From the NCBI RefSeq assembly GCF_000695795.1, contig NZ_JNCA01000003.1, positions 1 to 64,000 on the forward strand: a DNA stretch of 64,000 nucleotides. Direction: 5' to 3'. Source of the DNA: Flavobacterium seoulense. Its GTDB lineage: Bacteria > Bacteroidota > Bacteroidia > Flavobacteriales > Flavobacteriaceae. Shown one piece after another: positions 43,460 to 51,361 of this stretch (positions within the stretch are counted from its first letter, which is position 1; each line of letters begins with the position of its first letter). A program made the position numbers and the translations under genes. The notes under the pieces were generated by a model, which had not been told where the DNA came from, ran no database searches, and worked only from the letters and a program-made list of their open reading frames with translations.

Positions 43460-44650
43460 TTAAGAGATACTTTCTACCTGAACCATTTCGTCAGCTTCAG
43501 CATTATAATCAACTCCTGCTAAATCAAAACCGAATAAATTGTAGAAATCTTTTCTGTATCCTTCTAAATCTCCTATTTCAGCTAAATTTTCAGTAGTAGC
43601 CTGCTCCCATAATTGAGCAACCTGAGCCTGAACATCATCACGCATTTCCCAGTCATCAATACGGATTCTTCCTTTTTCATCCACAGGAACTTCTCCTCCT
43701 GTAAACAATCTTTGTTGGTATAAACGTTGGATTTGCTCAATACAACCTTCGTGAATTCCTTCAGCTTTCATTATTTTGTACAATAAAGAAATATACAATG
43801 GAATTACCGGAATTGCAGAACTTGCCTGAGTAACTAAAGCCTTATTTACTGAAACATAAGCTTTTCCGTTAATATCAGCTAAACTGTCTGAAATTTCGAA
43901 AGCAGTAGCTTCCAAATGATCTTTTGCACGACCAATAGTTCCTTTTCTATAAACCGCTTCAGTAACTGATGGCCCTATATAAGAATAAGCAACTGTATTT
44001 GCTCCCGGAGCCAATAAATTCTCAGCTTTTAAAGCATCAATCCACATAGCCCAGTCTTCACCACCCATTACAGCAATTGTATTTTCGATATCGTCACCAG
44101 AACATGGCTCAATAGAAACTTCAGAAACTTTTCCTGTGTGGAAATCCACAGTTTTATTTGTAAAAGTATTTCCGATAGGTTTTAAAACAGAACGGTGTGT
44201 AACACCTGTATTAGGATTTGTACGAACAGGAGAAGCCAAACTATAGATTACTAAATCAACCTGACCTAAATCGGCTTTAATTAAATCCAGAGTTTCTCTT
44301 TTTACTTCATTCGAAAAAGCATCTCCATTGATACTTTTTGCATACAAACCTGCTTTATGCGCTTCTTTTTCAAAAGCTGCAGAATTGTACCAACCCGGTG
44401 AAGCTGTTTTTCCAGCCAATGGTGGTTTTTCAAAAAATACTCCAATTGTTGCTGCATCAGAACCAAAAGCACTTGAAATTCTTGAAGCCAAACCAAAACC
44501 TGTAGAAGCACCGATTACCAATACTTTTTTAGCACCATCAATAGCTCCTTTTGATTTAACATACTCAATTTGATTTTTAACACTTTGCTCACATCCAGCC
44601 GGGTGTGCTGTCAAGCAAATAAATCCTCTCATTCTAGGTTCAATGATCAT
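43460..44650 (-). CDS. fabV: Enoyl-[acyl-carrier-protein] reductase FabV
   Basis: NADH-dependent enoyl-ACP (trans-2-enoyl-CoA) reductase of the FabV class that completes each round of fatty acid elongation. The NAD-binding loop is VIGASTGFGLASRI (about 45-58). The catalytic pair is Y234-X8-K243 (YRKGTIGRAK), the longer spacing that separates FabV from FabI. The N-terminal IIEPRMRGFICLTAHPAGCE and the 396-residue length match the family. FabV enzymes are known for low triclosan sensitivity. The gene has its own promoter inside the end of recN. Whether a FabI also exists cannot be seen here. Confidence 0.95.
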   Translation of the reverse strand: MIIEPRMRGFICLTAHPAGCEQSVKNQIEYVKSKGAIDGAKKVLVIGASTGFGLASRISSAFGSDAATIGVFFEKPPLAGKTASPGWYNSAAFEKEAHKAGLYAKSINGDAFSNEVKRETLDLIKADLGQVDLVIYSLASPVRTNPNTGVTHRSVLKPIGNTFTNKTVDFHTGKVSEVSIEPCSGDDIENTIAVMGGEDWAMWIDALKAENLLAPGANTVAYSYIGPSVTEAVYRKGTIGRAKDHLEATAFEISDSLADINGKAYVSVNKALVTQASSAIPVIPLYISLLYKIMKAEGIHEGCIEQIQRLYQQRLFTGGEVPVDEKGRIRIDDWEMRDDVQAQVAQLWEQATTENLAEIGDLEGYRKDFYNLFGFDLAGVDYNAEADEMVQVESIS

Positions 44651-44729
44651 AATATATCTTTTATATTTCTTACTTTATTTTTTATTATTAACAACAACTT
44701 TATCAAGAAAAAGCCATTATTTTGGATGG

Positions 44730-44759
44730 CAAATATAGCTGATTTTTTTAGTTCAACAA
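44730..44759 (-). promoter_or_regulatory. Predicted fabV promoter
   Basis: Minus strand: TTG (44759-44757), 19 nt, TATATTTG (44737-44730). The -33 end lies inside the last codons of recN. The leader to the ATG at 44650 would be about 75 nt. Confidence 0.65.
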
Positions 44760-46400
44760 GGCTTTTGCATGATTTAGAGCCGAATCAGAAACAATAGTTC
44801 CTGATAACATTTGGGCTATTTCTACAACACGTTCTTCATCAGATAACAACTTTAATTCTGATTGCGTATCATCAGCAACTGTTGATTTAAATACTTTAAA
44901 ATGAGCATCTCCTTTAGCAGCAATTTGTGGTAAATGTGTAATAGCAAATATTTGCATGGTCTTACTCATTTCCTTCATAATTTCTCCCATTTTGATAGCA
45001 ATTTCTCCCGAAACTCCTGTATCAATCTCATCAAAAATCAAAGTTGGTAATTTTGAATATTGTGCCAAAATAGCTTTTACAGCCAGCATAATTCGGGACA
45101 TTTCTCCTCCTGAAGCTACTTTTTTAAGCAATCCAAAATCAGTTCCTTTATTAGCCGAAAACAAAAACTGTAATTCATCTTTTCCATTAGCAAAATAACT
45201 TTCGCCTTGAGTAACTTCGATATTAAAACGCGTATTTGGCATTCCCAAAGTCGCTAATATAGCTATCATTTTTTCAGACAAAACAGGAATTGACTGAATT
45301 CTGTTATCATGAATTGTAGTTGCTAAAACATCTAATTCTGCTACTTTTTCCTGAATTCTCACATTCAAAATAGCAATTTCTTCTTCAATATTTCCTAATT
45401 CGACAACCTCGTTTTCAAGTTTAGCCTGAATTGCCAGCAAATCATCCACAGTGCTAACCTGATGCTTTTTTTGCAAATTATAAATCAGCTGTAACTTTTG
45501 ACTAATTTGCTCTAACTGTTCTGGGTCATGCGTTATTTTTTCGGCATGACGATTCATTTCTGCTGAAATATCATCAAATTCAATAGCTAAACTATTAATT
45601 CGTTCCAGCAACTCATTGTATTCTGTAGCAAAAGGAGCAATTTTTTGTATGGCAGTTTTAATTTCTTTTAAATTATTTAAAACACCAAATTGCTCTTCAT
45701 TGGCAATAGCCAAAGATTTATCAATAGCTTCTTTGATAATTTCAACATTATTCAATTGCTCAAAAACACTTTCTAACTCCTCCTGCTCTCCTTGTTTTAA
45801 TTGTGCAGTGAGTAGTTCGTTCAATAAAAAAGTATGGTATTCCTGTTCTTTATTAGATTCGCTTTGTTTTTTTATAAGCGAATTTAACTGTGCTTTATCT
45901 GATTTATAACTTTTAAGAAGTGACTGATAATTAAGAATAATTTCGGAATTTACAGCAATCGCATCAATAATATCAAACTGTACATTTTCATCTGTAAGTT
46001 CTCTGGTTTGCTGCTGCGAATGAATATCAATCAAAAACTCTCCTAAATCCTGTAATTCCTGCAAATTTACCGGACTATCATTAATAAAAGCACGTGATTT
46101 TCCCGACGGAAGAATTTCTCTTCTAATGATAGTATCTTCTTCATAATCTAAATCATTGGCTTCAAAAAAAGCCTTTAAATTGTATTTGGAAATATCAAAC
46201 TGGGCTTCGATAATACATTTTTCTTCTTTATTTTTAAGCGAAGTTAAATCGGCACGTTTTCCTAAAACCAGTCCTAAAGCTCCTAAAATAATTGATTTTC
46301 CCGCACCGGTTTCTCCTGTAATAATCGAAAATCCTTTAGAAAAATCAATTGTCAGTTTTTCTATTAAAGCATAGTTTTTTATAGATAGTGCCGTAATCAT
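44748..46400 (-). CDS. recN: DNA repair protein RecN
   Basis: SMC-like ATPase acting in double-strand-break repair. Walker A is GETGAGKSII near residue 31 and Walker B is LIFDEIDTGVSG in the C-terminal third; the signature SGGEMSRIMLA precedes it. The centre (about 150-370) is a coiled coil rich in E, Q, K and L. The C-terminus has the RecN-specific FAITHLPQIAAKGDAHF. At 550 residues it is full length. It follows the DUF4835 gene by 54 bp and probably belongs to the bamD-led operon. Confidence 0.95.
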   Translation of the reverse strand: MITALSIKNYALIEKLTIDFSKGFSIITGETGAGKSIILGALGLVLGKRADLTSLKNKEEKCIIEAQFDISKYNLKAFFEANDLDYEEDTIIRREILPSGKSRAFINDSPVNLQELQDLGEFLIDIHSQQQTRELTDENVQFDIIDAIAVNSEIILNYQSLLKSYKSDKAQLNSLIKKQSESNKEQEYHTFLLNELLTAQLKQGEQEELESVFEQLNNVEIIKEAIDKSLAIANEEQFGVLNNLKEIKTAIQKIAPFATEYNELLERINSLAIEFDDISAEMNRHAEKITHDPEQLEQISQKLQLIYNLQKKHQVSTVDDLLAIQAKLENEVVELGNIEEEIAILNVRIQEKVAELDVLATTIHDNRIQSIPVLSEKMIAILATLGMPNTRFNIEVTQGESYFANGKDELQFLFSANKGTDFGLLKKVASGGEMSRIMLAVKAILAQYSKLPTLIFDEIDTGVSGEIAIKMGEIMKEMSKTMQIFAITHLPQIAAKGDAHFKVFKSTVADDTQSELKLLSDEERVVEIAQMLSGTIVSDSALNHAKALLN

Positions 46401-46454
46401 TAATCGTATTATTTATGTAGTTTGTGAGAAGTCAATTTTAGAAATCAAAGATAA

Positions 46455-47339
46455 CTAATATTTCAACATTGCCCATTTTCCTGAATTGATAGGCGAAATT
46501 TTATTTAGATTTTCTACTAAATCTGTGATTGTTATACTTGGTCCTCCAGAGAATATAGATGTAACTTCATCTGATTTTGCATCAAAAAACACGCGTGTTA
46601 AATACGCATTTGGTTTTGAATTGTATAATTTGTTTAAAGAAATTAAAGACGTTTTTATTTTTTCTTTTGCTGCTTTTGAATTTTCAGTCATTAAATCCAA
46701 ACCCTGATGATAATCAAAAACTGTTTTTCTAATTTCAGTATACGTTGGCGACAACATATCGTTAATTAAAAAAAAGCGATTCTGGTTTCCGTCAAGCTGG
46801 CTCCAGCCTTTATTGTTACTTTGTTGCGCTACTGTTCCAATCATTTGCGCAATTTGAAAATTAGCATCACCTGATTTGAATTCGAATGTATCTTTATCCA
46901 TTCCAATAATCATGTAAGTGTAAAAGGAAATAACAGAAATTAAATTAGACTGAAACGAATTGACATTAAAAACTAAATTTTCAAACTCTGTATAGGTAAA
47001 ACTAAAATCCTTGTCGTTAATATTCAAAACAGGTGTTTCGTAAGATGAATTAAAAACAGGACGCGATGATTGCACTTGTATGGTAGCTGTAAATTGATCT
47101 GAACTATGTGACATCAAAGTAATATACATCGAACAGTTAATTTTTTCCTGTTGCTTGTAAGTTTGTTCCGTCCAGTCGGTTCTGTTTACAAATTCATTCA
47201 AAGAGGTTTCTAATGTTTTATAAATCTGCTGATTAGGATTACCCATTTTTTGAGCATTTACCGTAACGGTACAATTCAGTTGCTGCGCCTGAACAAAACC
47301 AAAGCTTAAAAACAAAAAGAAAACAACTATTTTATTCAT
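46455..47339 (-). CDS. DUF4835 family exported protein (PorD-like)
   Basis: Exported protein of 294 residues conserved in Bacteroidota next to coaBC. Signal peptide 1-18 (FVQAQ). The body begins LNCTVTVNAQKMGNPNQQIY, continues with NRTDWTEQTYKQQEKINCSMYITL, and later has FYTYMIIGMDKDTFE and MLSPTYTEIRKTVFDYHQGLDLM. I recall the family being annotated as the type IX secretion-associated protein PorD, but its role is unclear. Its ATG overlaps the coaBC stop by 8 bp, which indicates translational coupling. Confidence 0.8.
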   Translation of the reverse strand: MNKIVVFFLFLSFGFVQAQQLNCTVTVNAQKMGNPNQQIYKTLETSLNEFVNRTDWTEQTYKQQEKINCSMYITLMSHSSDQFTATIQVQSSRPVFNSSYETPVLNINDKDFSFTYTEFENLVFNVNSFQSNLISVISFYTYMIIGMDKDTFEFKSGDANFQIAQMIGTVAQQSNNKGWSQLDGNQNRFFLINDMLSPTYTEIRKTVFDYHQGLDLMTENSKAAKEKIKTSLISLNKLYNSKPNAYLTRVFFDAKSDEVTSIFSGGPSITITDLVENLNKISPINSGKWAMLKY

Positions 47340-48543
47340 AAAAATGTGCTATTACTTTATTTAAAATATCATCGGCAACCGCTTCCTTAGATTTTAATTC
47401 CATCGGCTCGATTGTAAAATCTTTATTGATAAAAGTAACTTTGTTGGTTGTTTTTTGAAAACCGGCACCTTCATCCTGTAAAGAATTTAAAACAATCAAA
47501 TCTAAGTTTTTTTTCTGAATTTTAGCCTTAGCATTTTCAATTTCGTTCTCAGTTTCTAAAGCAAAACCAATTAAAAATTGTTGTTTTTTTGCTGCTCCTA
47601 ACGAAAACAGAATATCTTTTGTTTTTTCTAATTCGATAACAAACTGATCATCTGATTTTTTTATTTTTTGTTCAGCAACATTTTTAGGTTTATAATCGGC
47701 AACGGCAGCTGCTGCAACTACAACATCCATATCAGCATAATATTGATGACAGACATCATACATTTCCTGTGCCGAAATAACTTTGACAAGTTGTATTAAA
47801 GAATGATTAGCAACGCAATGCGTAGGTCCTGAAACCAAAATTACCGAAGCTCCTAAATTAGCCGCGCTATGAGCGATATCAAACCCCATTTTCCCTGAAG
47901 AATGATTCCCCACAAAACGCACCGGATCGATAGCTTCATAAGTTGGACCAGCTGTAATTAAGATTTTTTTGCCTTTTAAAGGTAATTTACTTTCTAAATC
48001 GGCTTCCAGAAAAGCAATAATATTTTCAGGTTCAGCCATTCTTCCTTCACCAGACAAACCGCTGGCTAATTCTCCGCTTTCGGCAGGAATAATAATATTT
48101 CCAAATTGTTCTAAAGAAGTAAAACTAGCAATTGTAGAAGGATGCTTGTACATATCTAAATCCATTGCAGGTGCAAAATAAACAGGGCATTTTGCTGATA
48201 AATAAGTTGCAATAAGCAAATTATCGCAACTACCATTTGCCATTTTAGACAAGGTATTTGCAGTTGCCGGCGCAACAATCATTAAATCAGCCCAAAGACC
48301 TAATTCTACGTGATTATTCCATTTTTCATCTTCTTCGTCCTGATTGAAGAATGTTGAATAAACCGGATTTTTAGATAAGGTAGATAATGTAAGTGGGGTT
48401 ACAAAATCCTTAGAAGCAGGTGTCATTATCACTTGGACATGTGCACCTGCTTTTATAAAAAGTCGTACTAAAGACGCTGTTTTATAGGCGGCAATTCCGC
48501 CAGAAACACCTAGCAAAATCTTTTTCCCGCTTAAAACTGACAT
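47332..48543 (-). CDS. coaBC: Bifunctional phosphopantothenoylcysteine decarboxylase/phosphopantothenate-cysteine ligase
   Basis: Two-domain enzyme for steps two and three of coenzyme A synthesis. The N-terminal CoaC flavoprotein (1-180) has ILLGVSGGIAAYKTASL, the catalytic histidine region NNHVELGLWADLMIVAPATA and the PAMDLDMY motif. The C-terminal CoaB part (190-403) has ILITAGPTYEAIDPVRFVGN, SSGKMGFDIA, AAAVADYKPK and KTKDIL. Length 403 is normal. It lies 6 bp after rpoZ and overlaps the next gene. Interestingly coaE is also in this window, 5 kb away. Confidence 0.95.
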   Translation of the reverse strand: MSVLSGKKILLGVSGGIAAYKTASLVRLFIKAGAHVQVIMTPASKDFVTPLTLSTLSKNPVYSTFFNQDEEDEKWNNHVELGLWADLMIVAPATANTLSKMANGSCDNLLIATYLSAKCPVYFAPAMDLDMYKHPSTIASFTSLEQFGNIIIPAESGELASGLSGEGRMAEPENIIAFLEADLESKLPLKGKKILITAGPTYEAIDPVRFVGNHSSGKMGFDIAHSAANLGASVILVSGPTHCVANHSLIQLVKVISAQEMYDVCHQYYADMDVVVAAAAVADYKPKNVAEQKIKKSDDQFVIELEKTKDILFSLGAAKKQQFLIGFALETENEIENAKAKIQKKNLDLIVLNSLQDEGAGFQKTTNKVTFINKDFTIEPMELKSKEAVADDILNKVIAHFYE

Positions 48544-48549
48544 AGTATC

Positions 48550-48867
48550 TTATTTGTTTGATTCTCTGTGATAGATTTTACCGTCTAACCATTCCTGAAC
48601 TGCTAATGCATGTGGTTTTGGTAATTTTTCATAGAATTTAGAAACCTCGATTTGTTCTTTGTTTTCGAAAACTTCTTCAAGACTATCATTATATGTAGCA
48701 AACTCTTCTAATTTTTCAGTCAATTCTTTTTTGATTTCAGAATTGATTTGGTTTGCTCTTTTAGCCATAATGGTAATTGCTTCATACACATTTCCAGTAG
48801 GTTGTTCAATAAGCGTTTTATTATACGTTATTGTATTTACTGGAGCATTCGTCTTTTTTAAATCCAT
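48550..48867 (-). CDS. rpoZ: RNA polymerase omega subunit (Bacteroidota type)
   Basis: Small RNA polymerase subunit that helps assemble beta-prime. I start it at ATG 48867 (MDLKKTNAPVNTITY, 105 residues), 7 bp after the bamD stop; an in-frame ATG-led extension to 48915 would overlap bamD by 41 bp. The Bacteroidota form is divergent from E. coli omega but keeps the core helix pattern TGNVYEAITIMAKRANQINSEIK, followed by a coiled Glu/Lys-rich part and YEKLPKPHALAVQEWLDGKIYHR. Its place between bamD and coaBC is typical for flavobacteria. Confidence 0.87.
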   Translation of the reverse strand: MDLKKTNAPVNTITYNKTLIEQPTGNVYEAITIMAKRANQINSEIKKELTEKLEEFATYNDSLEEVFENKEQIEVSKFYEKLPKPHALAVQEWLDGKIYHRESNK

Positions 48868-48874
48868 GACTTTT

Positions 48875-49669
48875 TTATTTAGTATATTTTTGTAATTCTT
48901 GTTCAACACGAGCATACATCTCGTCTACTTTTTCTTTATATTTTGTATCTGATTTGAATTTAATCAAATTTTGATACGAAGTTTTAGCTACATTCAAACG
49001 ATCCTGCATTTTATCAGGAACACTGTTAATCCCTAATTTATAAGCTGAATCAAATTTATAAAACAAGGCATCTTCCTTGAATTTAGTTCCCGGATAATCA
49101 ATTATAAAATTATCAAAAGCTACTATCGCTGATTTGAAATCAGAGATTGTATTGTAACTTTTAGCATTTTCGAATACTTTTAATTCAATTTTTTCAGATA
49201 ATGACTTCGTTAAACTATTTGCTTCCGCTAAATAATCAGAATTTGGAAATCTATCAATAAAAGCCTGCAATTTTTCAATTGCTTTATAAGTATCTGCCTG
49301 ATCCAAACTGTATGTTGGCGACAAAATAGCATAACTTTTAGCTCCTAAAAATGAAGCTTCCTGAATTTTCACACTTCTTGGATATCCAGATACAAAACTT
49401 TCAAATTGATACGCTGCTAAATAATATTGTTTTGTTTTATAATATGACTGTGCATACATGTAAAACAATTTTTCTGCCTGTGGTTTTCCTCTGAATTCCG
49501 GAGCTATTTGTTCAAAAAGACGAAGTGCCTTAGAATATTTAGCCTGTGCATACAAAGTATCTGCCATAGCAAATTTTACCGAAACATCTTCACTTTTCAA
49601 TGCTTTTTGATATTCATTACATGAACTAAAAAGAACAACTAGAAGCAATAAGGATACAATTTTTTTCAT
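48875..49669 (-). CDS. bamD: Outer-membrane assembly lipoprotein BamD
   Basis: Lipoprotein of the BAM complex that inserts beta-barrels in the outer membrane. Lipobox FSSC with C18. Tetratricopeptide-like helices fill the mature protein: SVKFAMADTLYAQAKYSKAL, FYMYAQSYYKTKQYYLAAYQ, YPRSVKIQEASFLGAKSYA, FIDRFPNSDYLAEA and YPGTKFKEDALFYKFDSAY. The 264 residues match other Bacteroidota BamD. It is the first gene of the operon with rpoZ, coaBC, the DUF4835 gene and probably recN, and has a strong-looking promoter. Confidence 0.93.
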   Translation of the reverse strand: MKKIVSLLLLVVLFSSCNEYQKALKSEDVSVKFAMADTLYAQAKYSKALRLFEQIAPEFRGKPQAEKLFYMYAQSYYKTKQYYLAAYQFESFVSGYPRSVKIQEASFLGAKSYAILSPTYSLDQADTYKAIEKLQAFIDRFPNSDYLAEANSLTKSLSEKIELKVFENAKSYNTISDFKSAIVAFDNFIIDYPGTKFKEDALFYKFDSAYKLGINSVPDKMQDRLNVAKTSYQNLIKFKSDTKYKEKVDEMYARVEQELQKYTK

Positions 49670-49736
49670 TTTTTGTTTATTTTTCTAAATACAGACTAAC
49701 AGCAGCCTATAAAAAATCATACCGAAGTTTCGGTGG

Positions 49737-49769
49737 CAAATTTAGTTATTAATTTAGCGACTACAAAAT
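49737..49769 (-). promoter_or_regulatory. Promoter of the bamD-rpoZ-coaBC operon
   Basis: Minus strand: TTTG (49769-49766), 21 nt, TAAATTTG (49744-49737), an excellent Bacteroidota promoter. Right at the predicted start point lies a small inverted repeat, ACCGAA at 49721-49726 and TTCGGT at 49729-49734. Confidence 0.78.
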
Positions 49770-49804
49770 ATTTCTTAGCTTAAAAAAATACTTGCAAAAA
49801 GCCT

Positions 49805-50686
49805 CTATTTATCTATTTTTTGTACAAATTCGTGGATTCTGTTTTGCAAATCTTCATCAACACTTACTAATGGTAAACGTACCGTATTATCTGCAATTCC
49901 TAAAACCTGAAATACATGTTTAATTCCCGCTGGATTTCCTTGTTCGAAAATCATATCGATACAATCTGACAATAAATATTGTGATTTGAAAGCTTCATCA
50001 ACTTTACGGTTCAATCCTAAACGAATCATTTCTGAAAATTCTTTTGGAAACCCCTGAGCAATAACAGAAATCACTCCAGAACCTCCAGCTAATACTGTTG
50101 CTAGCGCCGTCATATCATCACCAGAAATCACATGAAAATCTTTTGGTTTGTCTTTCAATAATTGCATTGCCTGAACAATATCGCCTGCTGCTTCTTTAAT
50201 TGCAACAATATTTTCGAAATCATTAGCTAAACGCAACACTGTTTTAGGCAACATATTACTAGATGTTCTGCCTGGAACATTATACACAATTACTGGCACT
50301 GGAGAAGCCTCGGCAATTGCTTTAAAATGCTGATAAATTCCTTCTTGTGATGGTTTATTATAATAAGGAGAAACGGAAAGAATGGCAGCATAAGGAGACA
50401 TATCTCTTGATTTCAACTCCTCTACCACTTTCAAAGTGTTATTACCACCTACACCTAACACTAATGGCAAGCGACCATTATTAGCCTCAATAACCGTTTG
50501 AATAACTACTTCTTTTTCGTCACTGGTAAGCGTTGCATTTTCTGCAGTTGTCCCTAAAATAACCAGATATTCCACTCCACCATCCACAGAAAAATTTACA
50601 ATTCTTTTTAATGCTTCAGTGTCAATTGAAAAATCTTCTTTGAAAGGAGTCACTAGAGCAACACCAGTTCCTATTAATGATTGCAT
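49805..50686 (-). CDS. dapA: 4-hydroxy-tetrahydrodipicolinate synthase
   Basis: Class I aldolase joining pyruvate and aspartate semialdehyde, the first committed step of lysine and diaminopimelate synthesis. The Schiff-base lysine is K164 (VAIKEAAGD), the proton-relay tyrosine is in [10 protein letters not shown] (Y135), and the substrate loop reads GTTAEN (45-50) where the E. coli enzyme has GTTGES. At 293 residues it is complete. It follows the DUF6913-like gene by 9 bp and is separated from bamD by the bamD promoter. Confidence 0.95.
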   Translation of the reverse strand: MQSLIGTGVALVTPFKEDFSIDTEALKRIVNFSVDGGVEYLVILGTTAENATLTSDEKEVVIQTVIEANNGRLPLVLGVGGNNTLKVVEELKSRDMSPYAAILSVSPYYNKPSQEGIYQHFKAIAEASPVPVIVYNVPGRTSSNMLPKTVLRLANDFENIVAIKEAAGDIVQAMQLLKDKPKDFHVISGDDMTALATVLAGGSGVISVIAQGFPKEFSEMIRLGLNRKVDEAFKSQYLLSDCIDMIFEQGNPAGIKHVFQVLGIADNTVRLPLVSVDEDLQNRIHEFVQKIDK

Positions 50687-50695
50687 GTTTTTAGT

Positions 50696-51214
50696 TTATA
50701 TTTTGTTTAATATTTTTAAATATTTAAATAATTCTTCAACAAATACCGCATGGTTTTCTAAACCAGTAGTAATTATCAAATTATTTAAGCGTTTGTTTAT
50801 TGTTGAAAAACCAACCTTAAACTTTGCCTTAGACTCATTAGTAACTGTAAGCAAAATTGCTTTTTCTATATCATAATAGTTTACCAATAAATTGAAATCT
50901 TTAGCAATAAAATTATTTACTTCTTCATTTGTAATTTGAGCTTTCCAGTTCAAATGACCCGACTCTAATTTTATCACTTTTAGTCCAGAATCTAAGCTTG
51001 ATTTGCTCTTATAAATTAACAACTCAATGTCTTCTTTTGCAATTCCATTTGCTATAAACTCATTAATTAATAACTGAGTAGCAGCAAAATGACTTTCGTC
51101 TACAACAATCCCAATTGTTTTTACAATACCATCTAACGAACCACTCTTTACATTAAGTAAGCTGTTTTTTAGCATTTTCTTTACCCAAAATCCTTTTAAG
51201 TAATTTAAAAACAT
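50696..51214 (-). CDS. Conserved hypothetical protein (DUF6913-like) upstream of dapA
   Basis: Cytoplasmic protein of 172 residues with no signal or membrane segment. The N-terminal part alternates strand and helix like a small Rossmann-type domain (GIVKTIGIVVDESHFAATQL, IANGIAKEDIELLIYKSK); the C-terminal part has KDFNLLVNYYDIEKAILLTV and SKAKFKVGFST. I think it belongs to DUF6913, a Bacteroidota family found beside dapA or ligA, but no function is known. It shares a transcript with dapA. A CAAAATTA element at 51235-51242 (minus strand TAATTTTG) is its likely -7 box. Confidence 0.72.
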   Translation of the reverse strand: MFLNYLKGFWVKKMLKNSLLNVKSGSLDGIVKTIGIVVDESHFAATQLLINEFIANGIAKEDIELLIYKSKSSLDSGLKVIKLESGHLNWKAQITNEEVNNFIAKDFNLLVNYYDIEKAILLTVTNESKAKFKVGFSTINKRLNNLIITTGLENHAVFVEELFKYLKILNKI

Positions 51215-51361
51215 AAGTTATCCTTATAAACAAACAAAATTAATTAATTAAGTCACACTAAAGCTGGCAAATCTAAAAAAGTATAACGATGATTTGAAAC
51301 TTTTTGTTAAATTCTTAACACTTATTTTTAAGCAAAAATTATAGAAGCAAATAAACAAAAC

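Noticed and set aside
48868..48915. Upstream ATG extending rpoZ by 16 codons
   Set aside because: It would overlap bamD by 41 bp; the ATG at 48867 gives a usual 7-bp gap and the expected protein start.
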